Assembly: GCA_015665275.1 (NCBI GenBank)
Contig: JADFAL010000015.1
Coordinates: forward strand, 1 to 62,976
Reading direction: 5' to 3'
DNA length: 62,976 bases
Source: Flavobacteriales bacterium
Lineage (GTDB): Bacteria; Bacteroidota; Bacteroidia; Flavobacteriales_D; Crocinitomicaceae
This document shows positions 1 to 8,839 of this stretch, piece after piece. The notes under the pieces are model-generated. The model ran no database searches. It was not told the origin of the DNA and worked only from the letters and a program-made list of their open reading frames with translations. Within the stretch, counting starts at the first letter, position 1. Each line of letters starts with the position of its first letter. Made by a program: the position numbers and the translations under genes.

Positions 1-191
1 AAAACAGAACTTTAAAAGCAAGAAAAAAGCAGTATCAGAATTTTAACCTAAATTAGACAGAACTCTATCTTATTTTTTAAGCCAAAAAGTTCAAATATCG
101 CTGAAGACCTGCACGATCGCCCACTAGACATTGACACAGAAGGTTTGAAAGTCTACAACGAAGATACATAGTCGGTCCTATTTCCTTACCC

Positions 192-524
192 CTACAACAA
201 ATGCTTCAATGCCCTAAGCATATTGGCCTCTAAGGTATCTACGCTCCCATCGGCATTAAATACCGTTTGAACGTCCTGAATTAATGCATCGAGATCGTCT
301 CTCTTATACCCGAACTTCTCAATGTTATGCAGAATCTTCTGTATGCGCTGGTAGTCGTTGTCTTTATCCAATTCGCGGTGAATGTCTTTGTAAACATCAT
401 CCTTCACCAAATCATGAATAAGATCTTGTTCCTCCTCCGATTCGAAAAAGTTCGCGTTCGCTGCGTACAACAGCAAGTATGCTTTGAATTCCTTCTTCGA
501 CCAATCTGTAGTTACTTCTTTCAT
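192..524 (-). CDS. Small TerB-like acidic protein
   Basis: A protein of 110 residues if translation starts at the ATG at 524 (MKEVTTDWSKKEF). The frame is open 15 codons further upstream, but that stretch is not conserved-looking and the ATG at 524 follows an A/T-rich leader. The sequence is highly charged and all-helical in character, with no signal peptide. The C-terminal half (DALIQDVQTVFNADGSVDTLE) resembles the tail of TerB/TerB-like helical domains, in which an acidic Asp-Gly-x-Val-Asp loop precedes a final helix. A cytoplasmic location is likely. It lies 73 bp downstream of the ferredoxin gene on the same strand and may be co-transcribed with it. The function is unknown; the TerB resemblance is from memory of the family and is weak. 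Confidence 0.7.
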   Translation of the reverse strand: MKEVTTDWSKKEFKAYLLLYAANANFFESEEEQDLIHDLVKDDVYKDIHRELDKDNDYQRIQKILHNIEKFGYKRDDLDALIQDVQTVFNADGSVDTLEANMLRALKHLL

Positions 525-597
525 AATGATGCGTTTATATCGGCAAGATACTGCGGTTGCTTCGATCAAATAATGACGATCGTCAGTTTTAAATAAA

Positions 598-927
598 TCA
601 TTTCCCCTGTCCCCATTTGCCTGACTCTTTCGTTAGTACCAAATCCGACAATGGCTTGCACTGACAGGCCAAACGAAGCCCCTTTTCAAGTCCATTCTTA
701 TGCGGAGGGAAGTTCAAACGCCATTGCTCCATTTTTGTTGGAGGAGTCAAATCGCCTTCTATTTTCATTGCGCAGGTACCACACGAGCCCAATCCACGGC
801 AATGTATTGCACGAACGGATGGATGATATAGCTCATCCCAATACAATTTCAAACTAGTACGAAGCTTTTGATTCGGATCAACTTCAACCTTTTTCCCACT
901 TGGTAATACCACTTTCATCACATCCAT
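598..927 (-). CDS. 2Fe-2S ferredoxin (plant/adrenodoxin-type fold)
   Basis: A protein of 109 residues. The cluster-binding segment is clear: C43-RGLGS-C49-GT-C52, followed by the C-terminal C88-Q-C90. This matches the CxxxxxCxxC...C layout of 2Fe-2S ferredoxin domains (Fer2). There is no signal peptide, so it should act in the cytoplasm as a one-electron carrier. The partner is not identifiable from neighbours: upstream lies a DUF6268-like outer-membrane protein and downstream a TerB-like protein. The initiator is taken as the ATG at 927, with MKVVLPS three codons later as an alternative. The length is normal for a stand-alone ferredoxin. Confidence 0.88.
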   Translation of the reverse strand: MDVMKVVLPSGKKVEVDPNQKLRTSLKLYWDELYHPSVRAIHCRGLGSCGTCAMKIEGDLTPPTKMEQWRLNFPPHKNGLEKGLRLACQCKPLSDLVLTKESGKWGQGK

Positions 928-945
928 AAAGATACGGAAGATGAA

Positions 946-1845
946 TTACAACTTCAATCGATAGAAAGCGGCTACTTTGAGTAAACAACCGTCACTGAAA
1001 TCGGTATTCAACTGAGTTCGATCATCATTGAAATAAAACAGTGGCATGGAGAACGGCACTTTTTCATTGTATACACGATAATTTCTTCCAATCGAATGTC
1101 CACCGTGAATTTGGAAGTGAATCCCATTTGATAGCGCATACTGCACAAAAGCGTACGCCTCATTCGTCGAACGCGCCAAATAGCGCTCCTCCTCTGCCCC
1201 ATATGACTGTGTCATGTCGTAACTTCGAATCTGGCCGCGATACGTCAATCCCACACTGAAATTGCCCACAAAATTGTAATTCAACCCAACTGATAAAGGC
1301 AATAAGGCTTTTGCTTCGAACTTCTCGTTTTCGCTGAGGTAGTAAAATCCAAAAATGGGCACGAAGAACGGCCCGAATAATTCCTGGTTGTAATACCCTC
1401 CGAATTTGTAATTGAATCGTTCCGATTTTGTATACTTCATCAAAACGGCGCCCCCCAATTGAAAATCGCGTGAAGTTAGCGGACCAAAATCCGAGGAGAC
1501 CTTAGGTAATAACAAGTAGGTTCCAGACCAACGTTCATTGTGTTGCAATTTCAAGCCCAACTTGAGAGATACTCCCGTTACGGATTCTGTTCTTCTCCCC
1601 AGATCGAAAGAAGCTTGGGTATTTTCATAAGTTAGCCCTGTTAGAAAAGCATTGTTTTCTCCAAATTGAATCGGCGCTGTAACATCAGCGTTGATCTCCT
1701 GCATTGGGGTACTCAGTGTACTGGAGTCAAAAACATTTGGAGGGGTAATGGTATAATCGAACTTAGCCAAATCTACATACTGTTGCGCCTGGACAGTGCA
1801 ACAAAGAATCGTAGTAATTACATATAAGAATGGTACTCTTAGCAT
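946..1845 (-). CDS. DUF6268-like outer-membrane beta-barrel protein
   Basis: A protein of 299 residues with an N-terminal signal peptide (about residues 1-20, ending in VQAQQ). The rest is rich in alternating aromatic and polar strands (for example NYKFGGYYNQELFGPFFVP and LLPLSVGLNYNFVGNFSVGL), typical of a small outer-membrane barrel. The pattern resembles the DUF6268 family of Bacteroidota, whose function is unknown. It is 18 bp upstream of the ferredoxin gene on the same strand, so the two may share a transcript although they act in different compartments. The family assignment is from recollection of the pattern; the envelope location is well supported. Confidence 0.75.
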   Translation of the reverse strand: MLRVPFLYVITTILCCTVQAQQYVDLAKFDYTITPPNVFDSSTLSTPMQEINADVTAPIQFGENNAFLTGLTYENTQASFDLGRRTESVTGVSLKLGLKLQHNERWSGTYLLLPKVSSDFGPLTSRDFQLGGAVLMKYTKSERFNYKFGGYYNQELFGPFFVPIFGFYYLSENEKFEAKALLPLSVGLNYNFVGNFSVGLTYRGQIRSYDMTQSYGAEEERYLARSTNEAYAFVQYALSNGIHFQIHGGHSIGRNYRVYNEKVPFSMPLFYFNDDRTQLNTDFSDGCLLKVAAFYRLKL

Positions 1846-2023
1846 GTTCGGTTTTTAAAGATAGCTTTTTTGATCACAAGAAGTCCAAACCACAAAACCA
1901 CGAACCGAGCACCGCTCTCGCAAAGCTTTAGGGCAGCTAAGCGAAGCCGACCCCTCCACCTGCTACCTCACACCTGCATCGTGGGCTGAGGCACTCGAAG
2001 CCCAACCATCTTCCAACAAGTAC

Positions 2024-2060
2024 AAACAAAAAATCCCGGCACTCAATGAATACCGGGAAT
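2024..2060 (-). terminator. Rho-independent terminator after rpmH
   Basis: On the minus strand the stem cccgg/ccggg (2053-2057 with 2035-2039) is followed by a run of T residues (the aaaaaa at 2028-2033 on the plus strand). It lies 27 bp beyond the rpmH stop codon. Confidence 0.75.
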
Positions 2061-2086
2061 TAAATTCCTTGAAAAGAAAGCGTTTA

Positions 2087-2245
2087 CTAACGCTTGTGCA
2101 TTCCTTCGTCAGAAACAGTCAATTTCTTACGACCTTTTCTGCGACGAGCCGCCAATACACGACGACCGTTCTTAGTAGCCATACGGCTGCGGAATCCGTG
2201 TTTGTTTCTTCTCTTTCTTACCGATGGTTGAAACGTTCTTTTCAT
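2087..2245 (-). CDS. rpmH: 50S ribosomal protein L34
   Basis: A 52-residue, very basic protein: [20 protein letters not shown] followed by [21 protein letters not shown] and a short acidic tail ending GMHKR. This is the textbook L34 sequence (MKRTFQPS...KRKRxHGFRxRMxTxxGRxVLxxRRxKGRxxL), a component of the large ribosomal subunit. The ATG is at 2245 and the stop at 2087-2089. It is divergent from the ABC exporter gene (start 2391), so the 145 bp between should contain both promoters. The gene is followed by a terminator and appears monocistronic; the rnpA neighbour found in many bacteria is absent here. Confidence 0.97.
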   Translation of the reverse strand: MKRTFQPSVRKRRNKHGFRSRMATKNGRRVLAARRRKGRKKLTVSDEGMHKR

Positions 2246-2390
2246 GTTATATATCTTTTCCTCTTGTTGTCAAAAATTCGGACTGCAAAGATAGCTATTT
2301 TTTCTATCTGTCAAAACCGTTTTACAAAAATATTGAATTTCTAATAGGATCGGGATATTGTGTGTAATTTTGAGAGATCAAATTTAATTC

Positions 2391-4217
2391 ATGTTTCGAC
2401 CGAGAAAAGAAAAATCAAAACGCGAAAAACTCTCCAAAGACAGTATTAAAAAAGCGCGTCGAATTTTCGTCTATCTGAAGCCATATAGAACTATGTTCGC
2501 TATAGGCTGGATCTTCTTGGTCATTTCCAGCGTCTTAGGACTTGCATTCCCATTACTAATGGGACAATTATTAGGAGGTTCTTCTGATATGGGATCGGGA
2601 GGCGCAATGGGTTCTTTTTGGGAGAATGTGAATATTACCAACGTTACAACTGTAGCACTTGCCTTATTTATTTCGTTTGGAGCACAGGCATTAACCGGAT
2701 TCTTTCGGATTCTTTTATTTACGAAAGTGACGGAAAATGCGCTGAGAGATATTCGAAAGGATGCTTTTGCCCGATTGGTTTACATGCCGATGGATTTCTT
2801 TAACTCCAACAAGGTAGGGGAACTCACAAGTCGGATTTCTGCAGATATTACTCAGGTGCAAGATGTACTAAGAACAAGCGTTGCTGAGTTCTTCCGCCAA
2901 TTTGTAATTATTGCCGGTGGTATCACCTTTCTCGTGATTTTATCCTGGAAGCTCGCTTTAATTATGCTTGCGACATTGCCTGTATTAGCAATTGTTGCTG
3001 TATTCTTTGGACGATTTGTCCGAAAACTATCCAAACAAGCACAGGACGAATCGGCAAGTTCCAATACAATTATCGAAGAAGCGTTAATGGGAATTTCCAA
3101 TGTAAAGTCCTTCACGAATGAATTATTTACCATTGGCAAATACAAAAAAGCCATAGATAACATCCGAGATCTTAATGTAAAAAGTGGCCTCTGGCGTGGA
3201 TTCTTTGCTTCGTTCGTGATCATCTTCATTATGGGAGCCATTGTATTTATTGTTTGGCAGGGAGTGCTTTTAACGCAAGGTCCTAACCCGGAGATGAATC
3301 CAAATGATTTCTTTACGTTTATGATGTTTACCATTATGATGGGGGCCTCATTTGGATCACTACCCGAACTTTTCGCTAGTATTCAAAAAGCAATTGGCGC
3401 AACGGAAAATTTGATGGAAATCATTGCTACTCCGAACGAGAAGGACATGCGTACAGGTTCTTTAAAACCGGAATTAACAGGAAGTGTAGCATTTAAATCT
3501 GTGAATTTCCATTATCCGCAGCGCAAGGATGTACAGGTGCTCAATGATGTGTCGTTTGAAAGTCAATCCAATCAAACAATCGCATTGGTTGGATCATCCG
3601 GTGCTGGTAAATCTACGGTGGCTTCCCTCCTACTGCAGTATTACGATCTATCAGGCGGTTCTATCGAGTTTGATGGTGTGGATAGCACAAAAATAGAATT
3701 AGAGCATCTAAGAAGTCATATGGCGTTCGTACCACAAGAAGTTATTCTATTCTCTGGAACGATTCGCGAGAATATCGCTTTTGGTGACTTGGATGCATCC
3801 GAAGAAGAAATCATCGAGGCGGCGAAAAAGGCGAATGCTTGGGACTTTATTGAAACCTTTCCCGACAAACTGGAAACGGAAGTTGGAGATCGCGGAATTC
3901 AATTATCGGGAGGTCAGAAACAGCGTATTGCGATTGCCCGCGCCATTTTGAAGAATCCTAAAATTTTGATCTTAGATGAAGCTACCTCGGCCTTGGATTC
4001 AGAATCGGAAAAAGCTGTGCAATCTGCATTGGATGGACTAATGAAAGGTCGAACTTCATTTGTAATTGCACACCGACTCTCAACGATCAAGAAAGCGGAT
4101 ACGATATTGGTCTTTGATCATGGAAAGATTGTAGAATCTGGCCAGCATGATTCGCTTATTGAAATGAATGGCGTATATGCGAATTTGGTTTCGTTACAAG
4201 GGGTTGAGCATAGTTAA
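2391..4217 (+). CDS. ABC exporter, fused permease-ATPase (MsbA-like)
   Basis: A protein of 608 residues with the half-transporter plan: a membrane domain (about residues 30-330, six predicted helices) followed by an ATPase domain (about 365-605). The ATPase motifs are all intact: Walker A GSSGAGKST (about 400), Q-loop VPQEV, signature LSGGQKQR (about 504), Walker B ILILDEATSALD (about 524) and the switch His in IAHRLS. Such proteins work as homodimers that flip lipids or export drugs and peptides across the inner membrane; in Bacteroidota this subtype is often annotated MsbA/LmrA-like. The substrate cannot be told from sequence. It stands alone, divergent from rpmH. Confidence 0.93.
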   Translation: MFRPRKEKSKREKLSKDSIKKARRIFVYLKPYRTMFAIGWIFLVISSVLGLAFPLLMGQLLGGSSDMGSGGAMGSFWENVNITNVTTVALALFISFGAQALTGFFRILLFTKVTENALRDIRKDAFARLVYMPMDFFNSNKVGELTSRISADITQVQDVLRTSVAEFFRQFVIIAGGITFLVILSWKLALIMLATLPVLAIVAVFFGRFVRKLSKQAQDESASSNTIIEEALMGISNVKSFTNELFTIGKYKKAIDNIRDLNVKSGLWRGFFASFVIIFIMGAIVFIVWQGVLLTQGPNPEMNPNDFFTFMMFTIMMGASFGSLPELFASIQKAIGATENLMEIIATPNEKDMRTGSLKPELTGSVAFKSVNFHYPQRKDVQVLNDVSFESQSNQTIALVGSSGAGKSTVASLLLQYYDLSGGSIEFDGVDSTKIELEHLRSHMAFVPQEVILFSGTIRENIAFGDLDASEEEIIEAAKKANAWDFIETFPDKLETEVGDRGIQLSGGQKQRIAIARAILKNPKILILDEATSALDSESEKAVQSALDGLMKGRTSFVIAHRLSTIKKADTILVFDHGKIVESGQHDSLIEMNGVYANLVSLQGVEHS

Positions 4218-4349
4218 GAAAAGTCTTTCGTACGTCGGAGTACCTGAATATTCGAATATCGGAATATTCCGATTAAAAAGTTGATCAGGTTTTTGTAATT
4301 GATAATTAATCTTCTTAAATTCTAGAAGACCTTCCTGAATTCTGCAAGC

Positions 4350-4733
4350 CTAGCCGATATGCACACGGCAATCTGTTATAGAAGTACTACCGTAAATTTC
4401 GGCCGTACGATAAAATAACACTCCTATTTTAACTCGATTTTCGTGAGAATCACATGGCATTTCAATGGAATAGTTCTCTTCGCTCAATACATCTTTGAAA
4501 CCTAGCTTCAATATAGAATTCTTCTGATCTTCAGATAATTGATCCCCTTCAACTAAAAACTCATTACTCACGGCCTCGCAATAGACTTTATGAGCACCAC
4601 GACTTGAAGCAATCTGAAGATAATAATCCCCGACTTCTATGATTACGAAGTTTTGAGGTTTACCAAAATCACCTTCAAAAAGAGTCTTTTCAAGACTTGT
4701 AACTACAATATTTACAAACGAACTTCTGTCCAC
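4350..4733 (-). CDS. Hypothetical cytoplasmic protein, TY-Chap-like pattern
   Basis: A protein of 127 residues with no signal peptide or membrane segment. The core runs FVIIEVGDYYLQIASSRG, then CEAVSNEFL, then LSEDQKNSILKLGFKDV, then a final ENY motif. This succession (strand with a YxQxA motif, an E-x-VSN-x-[FY]-L motif, a helix leading to LGF/LGW, and an N-[FWY] ending) recalls small chaperone-like TY-Chap domains, which belong to the YbjN/type III chaperone fold. The match is by eye and tentative. It starts 10 bp after the end of the DUF819 gene on the same strand, so it is probably co-transcribed. The function is unknown. Confidence 0.6.
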   Translation of the reverse strand: MDRSSFVNIVVTSLEKTLFEGDFGKPQNFVIIEVGDYYLQIASSRGAHKVYCEAVSNEFLVEGDQLSEDQKNSILKLGFKDVLSEENYSIEMPCDSHENRVKIGVLFYRTAEIYGSTSITDCRVHIG

Positions 4734-4743
4734 CAGCGCTCAT

Positions 4744-6369
4744 TTATGGTGCCACCGCCGACATCAACTCTGCACAAATCAAAGCAGCAAAAGATCCAAT
4801 CGCGTAACCCAAAACAGCCAATAATACTCCAACGCTTGCTAATGACGGATGGAACGCCGCAGCCACTACAGGAGCCGATGCTGCCCCCCCTACATTTGCT
4901 TTCGATCCTACAGCTAAGAAGAAGAACGGTGCTTTGATCCACTTGGCCACTGCAAAGAGTAGTAATGCGTGGAAGGCCATCCAGATTATACCAACCAGAA
5001 TCAATTGTGGTTCTTGAAGGGCAACGTGAATATCCATTTTCATACCGATAATAGCTACCAAGATGTAAATGAAGACACTCCCCAATTTGGAGGCTCCAGC
5101 TCCCTCATACTTACGAGCTCTGGTTCCAGCATAAATTAACGCACCAATCGTACAAATAACAATCAGCCAGAAAAAGTCACTAGCCAATGGAGATGTAGAT
5201 CCCCAAAGATCTTTAAAGAACGGCCCCAAATAAGAGGAAATCCAATGTGCAAATCCTACCAATCCAAAGGACAATCCCAGCATCAACATATAATCTTTCA
5301 AGACAGGTTTTCGCGAGTTCTGCGCCTCATAATTCTCCATTCGATTCTTCAAATCCTCAATTGCTGAACTATCCGCTTTCAACCATTTATCGAACATCTT
5401 GTGACGCGCAGCTCCCCAAAGAAGGAAGATCATCCAAAGTTGCGCAACAATGATGTCTACAGTTACCATTTTACCGAAAAGACTCTTCTTGTAATCATAC
5501 AATTCCAACATTGCCATTTGGTTGGCACCTCCACCAATCCAGCTTCCAGCAAGTGTCGACATTCCTCTCCAGGCAGCTTCATCTCCAACTCCACCAACAA
5601 CTTCAGGACTGATCAATGAGTATATCCAAATGGCCAATGGGCCGCCCAAAATAATTCCAATCGTACCGGTAAAGAACATGATCAATGCCTTGGGACCTAG
5701 GTTAAGAATTCCTTTAAAATCGATTCCGATTGTCATGAGGATCAATGCGGCAGGGAGTAAATACGTTTTGGCTGCACTATACAACCCGCTGTATTCGCTC
5801 GAAATGATTCCCAAGGTACTTAACAATCCAGGAATCAGATAGCACAGGAGAAGCGCCGGAATGATACTATAGAATTTCTTCCAGTTCTTATTAGAAGAGT
5901 TGGCAGTGTAGAAAATCATTGCCAATACGATAGCTAACAATCCGAACGTAATACCATCATCTGTAATCCATGGTTTTCGGGCCACTTTAATGGAGGCAGT
6001 CAAGGTTTTTTCACCCGAAGCATGAAATTCCAACGTATCACCACGATGATGCATGGTAACGCTCACTTCAATTTCCTTTTCAATATCCTTAATCAGATAC
6101 GGAGATAACCTAGTGAACGTTTTTTTTGTTTTCCCGGCCGTTACGGTTACAGAATCAACATCTCGTAATGGATAATCCGCAGGAATGAAATACACTAAGA
6201 CATCACCTTTACTGTCTAGTAACATTTTGGACTCCATCCCCATCGCGATAGCGTTTCCTTTGGCGAAATCGAAAGTCTTCTCCTCATCAGCCGATAACGA
6301 CTGAATTTGTTGACCAAAACTACTGTTGGCTAGGAATAAGAAGGACAGAATGAATAGCAACTGCTTCAT
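4744..6369 (-). CDS. DUF819 family membrane protein with extracytoplasmic N-terminal domain
   Basis: A protein of 541 residues. Residues 1-19 form a signal peptide or signal anchor (ending NSSFGQQ). Residues 20-135 form a beta-rich, soluble extracytoplasmic domain, and residues from about 136 to the end hold some ten or more membrane helices. The membrane part carries the glycine-rich GSWIGGGANQMAM segment and GSKANVGGAASAPVVAAAF near the C-terminus, typical of DUF819 (YjcL-like) proteins, a transporter-like family of unknown substrate. The N-terminal domain is additional to the usual family length of about 400 residues. A terminator separates it from the upstream POT gene, so it should have its own promoter. 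Confidence 0.85.
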   Translation of the reverse strand: MKQLLFILSFLFLANSSFGQQIQSLSADEEKTFDFAKGNAIAMGMESKMLLDSKGDVLVYFIPADYPLRDVDSVTVTAGKTKKTFTRLSPYLIKDIEKEIEVSVTMHHRGDTLEFHASGEKTLTASIKVARKPWITDDGITFGLLAIVLAMIFYTANSSNKNWKKFYSIIPALLLCYLIPGLLSTLGIISSEYSGLYSAAKTYLLPAALILMTIGIDFKGILNLGPKALIMFFTGTIGIILGGPLAIWIYSLISPEVVGGVGDEAAWRGMSTLAGSWIGGGANQMAMLELYDYKKSLFGKMVTVDIIVAQLWMIFLLWGAARHKMFDKWLKADSSAIEDLKNRMENYEAQNSRKPVLKDYMLMLGLSFGLVGFAHWISSYLGPFFKDLWGSTSPLASDFFWLIVICTIGALIYAGTRARKYEGAGASKLGSVFIYILVAIIGMKMDIHVALQEPQLILVGIIWMAFHALLLFAVAKWIKAPFFFLAVGSKANVGGAASAPVVAAAFHPSLASVGVLLAVLGYAIGSFAALICAELMSAVAP

Positions 6370-6381
6370 AAAAATGAGTTT

Positions 6382-6423
6382 AAAAGAAACAGCCCTAACA
6401 ATCCCGATTGGTTGTTAGGGCTG
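6382..6423 (-). terminator. Terminator between POT transporter and DUF819 gene
   Basis: A 12-bp perfect stem, cagccctaacaa (6390-6401) with ttgttagggctg (6412-6423). On the minus strand it is followed by a T-rich tail (TTTCTTTT), as expected for termination of the upstream POT transporter transcript. Confidence 0.85.
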
Positions 6424-6443
6424 CCCCATTGCATATATAAAGT

Positions 6444-8804
6444 TTATTTTACTCCGTGCATTAGTTTTTTAACGACACGTGTAAGTAAGATTCCGACAAT
6501 CCCCAACCCGATTGGGATGAGCGTAAAGATTAGGAAGAAGGTCTGCATGCTGTAGCTTTCCGTAATCGCATCAATTTGTCCCCCTAGCAATCCAGCAAGC
6601 TTGTTACCAATGGCTACGGCAATGTACCAGATACCAAACATCATGGCGATCATTCGACCTGGAACCAATTTACTCACATACGATAGCGCTACTGGTGATA
6701 GACATAGTTCACCAAGCGTGTGGAACAAGTATGCCAACACCAACCAAATGATACTAACCGAAGCTGTTTTAGCTCCTGGCTCTATGCTTGAGGCTCCCAT
6801 TGCAAGGGCTCCGAAACCGACTCCAAGTAGAATCAAGCCCAATCCGTACTTCGCAGCAGCACTTGGGTTGTACTTACTTTCCCACCAACGTGAGAACAAC
6901 GGGGCAAATGCAATGATAAACAGTGAGTTCAAAATCAAGAACCAAGTAGCCGGAATTTCCAACTCGTTCTTCTTTATTTCTACCACAGAAGCAGCAACAA
7001 TATCTGTATCTGACTTCTTCTTTTTCGCTGCTTTACGAATCCGCTTTTCTTTTTCCTTAGAAAGGTAAATGACTTTGTCCCCTGCATTCATTGCAACGAT
7101 ATCTTGCCCTTCTTTCAATTTAACCGGCTCAATAATAATTGACTTCTTATCTACGATAATTTCCCCTTCCGCGTATTCTGTTTCTTCCGTAATTACGGTT
7201 TCAAAATACAGATCGGACATCTTCAACTTTTTCTCTTTACCCTTTTCAGAATAAACTATTGTTGCTTTGGAAGTATTCTCAATAGCTAAAACAGCTTCAA
7301 CGTATTCTTTATCAAATTTCTTTTGCTCTGCCTCACGATCCCAGCGTACAGGCTTTTCAGAATGCTTGTGTTTAATTTCCTTTCCTTCGTAAACAATCTT
7401 TGCTGGAGTAATCGGTTCTACACCTTTTTTCCCCTTTTGGACATAAACATGGCTGAAAGAACCATCGTTTTTTAAGGTTTCTTTAAAGGCATCCAATCGA
7501 CTTTCGTGCATGTTGTATGCATCGGCCGTAAGCTCTGTTTTAATCGCTTTATACCCGATATCATAAGAAGTCGAGTTCAAATCACGGTTGATTGTCCAGA
7601 ATACAATCCCCCAGATGATCAAGAAACTAAAACCTAGAATCGTATTCGCAAGTTTATAATTCTTGAATGTTTGCTTGAACAATTTGAACAATACCCAAGT
7701 GATAATTCCAATCGGAACTACGGTAATCAGAATATTTGCGATTAGGAAAATGGTATAATAATTTCCTGCCATTACACGATCCGTATAATCACTTGCGAAT
7801 ATCGTCATGGAACCTCCTGCTTGCTCGAAACACATCCAGAAGATCACGGTCATCAATGCGAATATGACAATCGCAATCATACGATCACGCGTAATCTTAG
7901 GATAACGCAAAATTCTCGATACAAGAAGAATAAAGAAAATGATCAATCCGATTACAATGTAGAGGTTTGAATAATCAATCCCCCCAATTTCAAGGAAGCT
8001 GTATTCCGGACCAGCGATTTTAGATATTGGATCATTCAATACCCATGTTACTCCAATGATGGCACTAATGGCAATCATTATTTTATCGAACATAGTGAAT
8101 GGATTCAAACGATCTCCTTCATATTCTAGCTTCGTCGTTTCATCTTCTTCGTCCCCCTCCGTTTTAACTGGTTTCTTACCGATTTCACCGAAGATGTTTT
8201 GTGAGAAGTGGAACTGCAACATTCCTAGCAACATGAAGATTCCGGCCAAACCGAATCCGTAACTCCATCCTACTTTCTCTCCCAGGTATCCACAAAGCAA
8301 AATTCCGAGGAAGGCTCCGGCGTTTACTCCCATGTAGAAAATGGTATAGGCACCGTCTTTCTTTTCAGGAGTGTCCTTGTACATATGAGAGATAATAGAT
8401 GTCATGTTCGGTTTAAAGAATCCGTTACCGATAATCAACAATCCAATTCCGATGTACAAGAAAATGTGATGCGTTTCTATGGCCATGGAAACGTGTCCAA
8501 GGGTCATAATTACGGCTCCAATGACGACGGCCTTTCGATAGCCTATCATTTTATCAGCGACATATCCCCCTAGAATTGGTGTAATGTATACTAGTGCGGT
8601 ATAGGTCCCGTACAAGGCAAGTGCATGCTCACGAGGCCAGCTCCACCCTCCCAATCCGAAGGCGCTAACAAGGAACAACACGAGTAAAGCACGCATTCCG
8701 TAATAAGAAAAGCGTTCCCACATTTCCGTAAAGAAGAGTACAAAAAGTCCGGATGGATGTCCGAGAACTTTTGATTTAAACATGTCGTTATTCTGGTTTG
8801 ACAT
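6444..8804 (-). CDS. POT family proton:peptide symporter with large inserted domain
   Basis: A protein of 786 residues. The N-terminal part shows the POT/PTR2 hallmark FFTEMWERFSYYGMRALL (E-x-x-E-R-F-x-Y-Y-G). The second family signature, around FYMGVNAGAFLG, and the late helices (LGELCLSPVALSYVSKL) are also present. Such carriers import di- and tripeptides with protons. The usual length is 450-500 residues; here about 210 residues (roughly 405-615) are inserted between membrane helices. They are rich in Lys and Glu and predicted soluble (for example KEKRIRKAAKKKKSDTD). The gene is 35 bp downstream of a second POT gene on the same strand, so the pair is probably an operon. The insert's side of the membrane is not settled by eye. 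Confidence 0.92.
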   Translation of the reverse strand: MSNQNNDMFKSKVLGHPSGLFVLFFTEMWERFSYYGMRALLVLFLVSAFGLGGWSWPREHALALYGTYTALVYITPILGGYVADKMIGYRKAVVIGAVIMTLGHVSMAIETHHIFLYIGIGLLIIGNGFFKPNMTSIISHMYKDTPEKKDGAYTIFYMGVNAGAFLGILLCGYLGEKVGWSYGFGLAGIFMLLGMLQFHFSQNIFGEIGKKPVKTEGDEEDETTKLEYEGDRLNPFTMFDKIMIAISAIIGVTWVLNDPISKIAGPEYSFLEIGGIDYSNLYIVIGLIIFFILLVSRILRYPKITRDRMIAIVIFALMTVIFWMCFEQAGGSMTIFASDYTDRVMAGNYYTIFLIANILITVVPIGIITWVLFKLFKQTFKNYKLANTILGFSFLIIWGIVFWTINRDLNSTSYDIGYKAIKTELTADAYNMHESRLDAFKETLKNDGSFSHVYVQKGKKGVEPITPAKIVYEGKEIKHKHSEKPVRWDREAEQKKFDKEYVEAVLAIENTSKATIVYSEKGKEKKLKMSDLYFETVITEETEYAEGEIIVDKKSIIIEPVKLKEGQDIVAMNAGDKVIYLSKEKEKRIRKAAKKKKSDTDIVAASVVEIKKNELEIPATWFLILNSLFIIAFAPLFSRWWESKYNPSAAAKYGLGLILLGVGFGALAMGASSIEPGAKTASVSIIWLVLAYLFHTLGELCLSPVALSYVSKLVPGRMIAMMFGIWYIAVAIGNKLAGLLGGQIDAITESYSMQTFFLIFTLIPIGLGIVGILLTRVVKKLMHGVK

Positions 8805-8839
8805 AGATATTGATTTTGTCTGTTATTTACTAGTTTGTA

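Noticed and set aside
52-171. A plus-strand run ending in DRPLDIDTEGLKVYNEDT at a stop codon
   Set aside because: It looks like the tail of a protein but has a stop 39 codons upstream and no start, so at most it is a remnant. It is too short to support.
2069-2344. A 91-codon plus-strand frame
   Set aside because: It is antisense to rpmH, which is certain on the minus strand.
4251-4272. The palindrome tcggaatattccga behind the ABC exporter
   Set aside because: A perfect 14-bp palindrome, but it is AT-rich, single-copy here and without a T run or a gene start to regulate.
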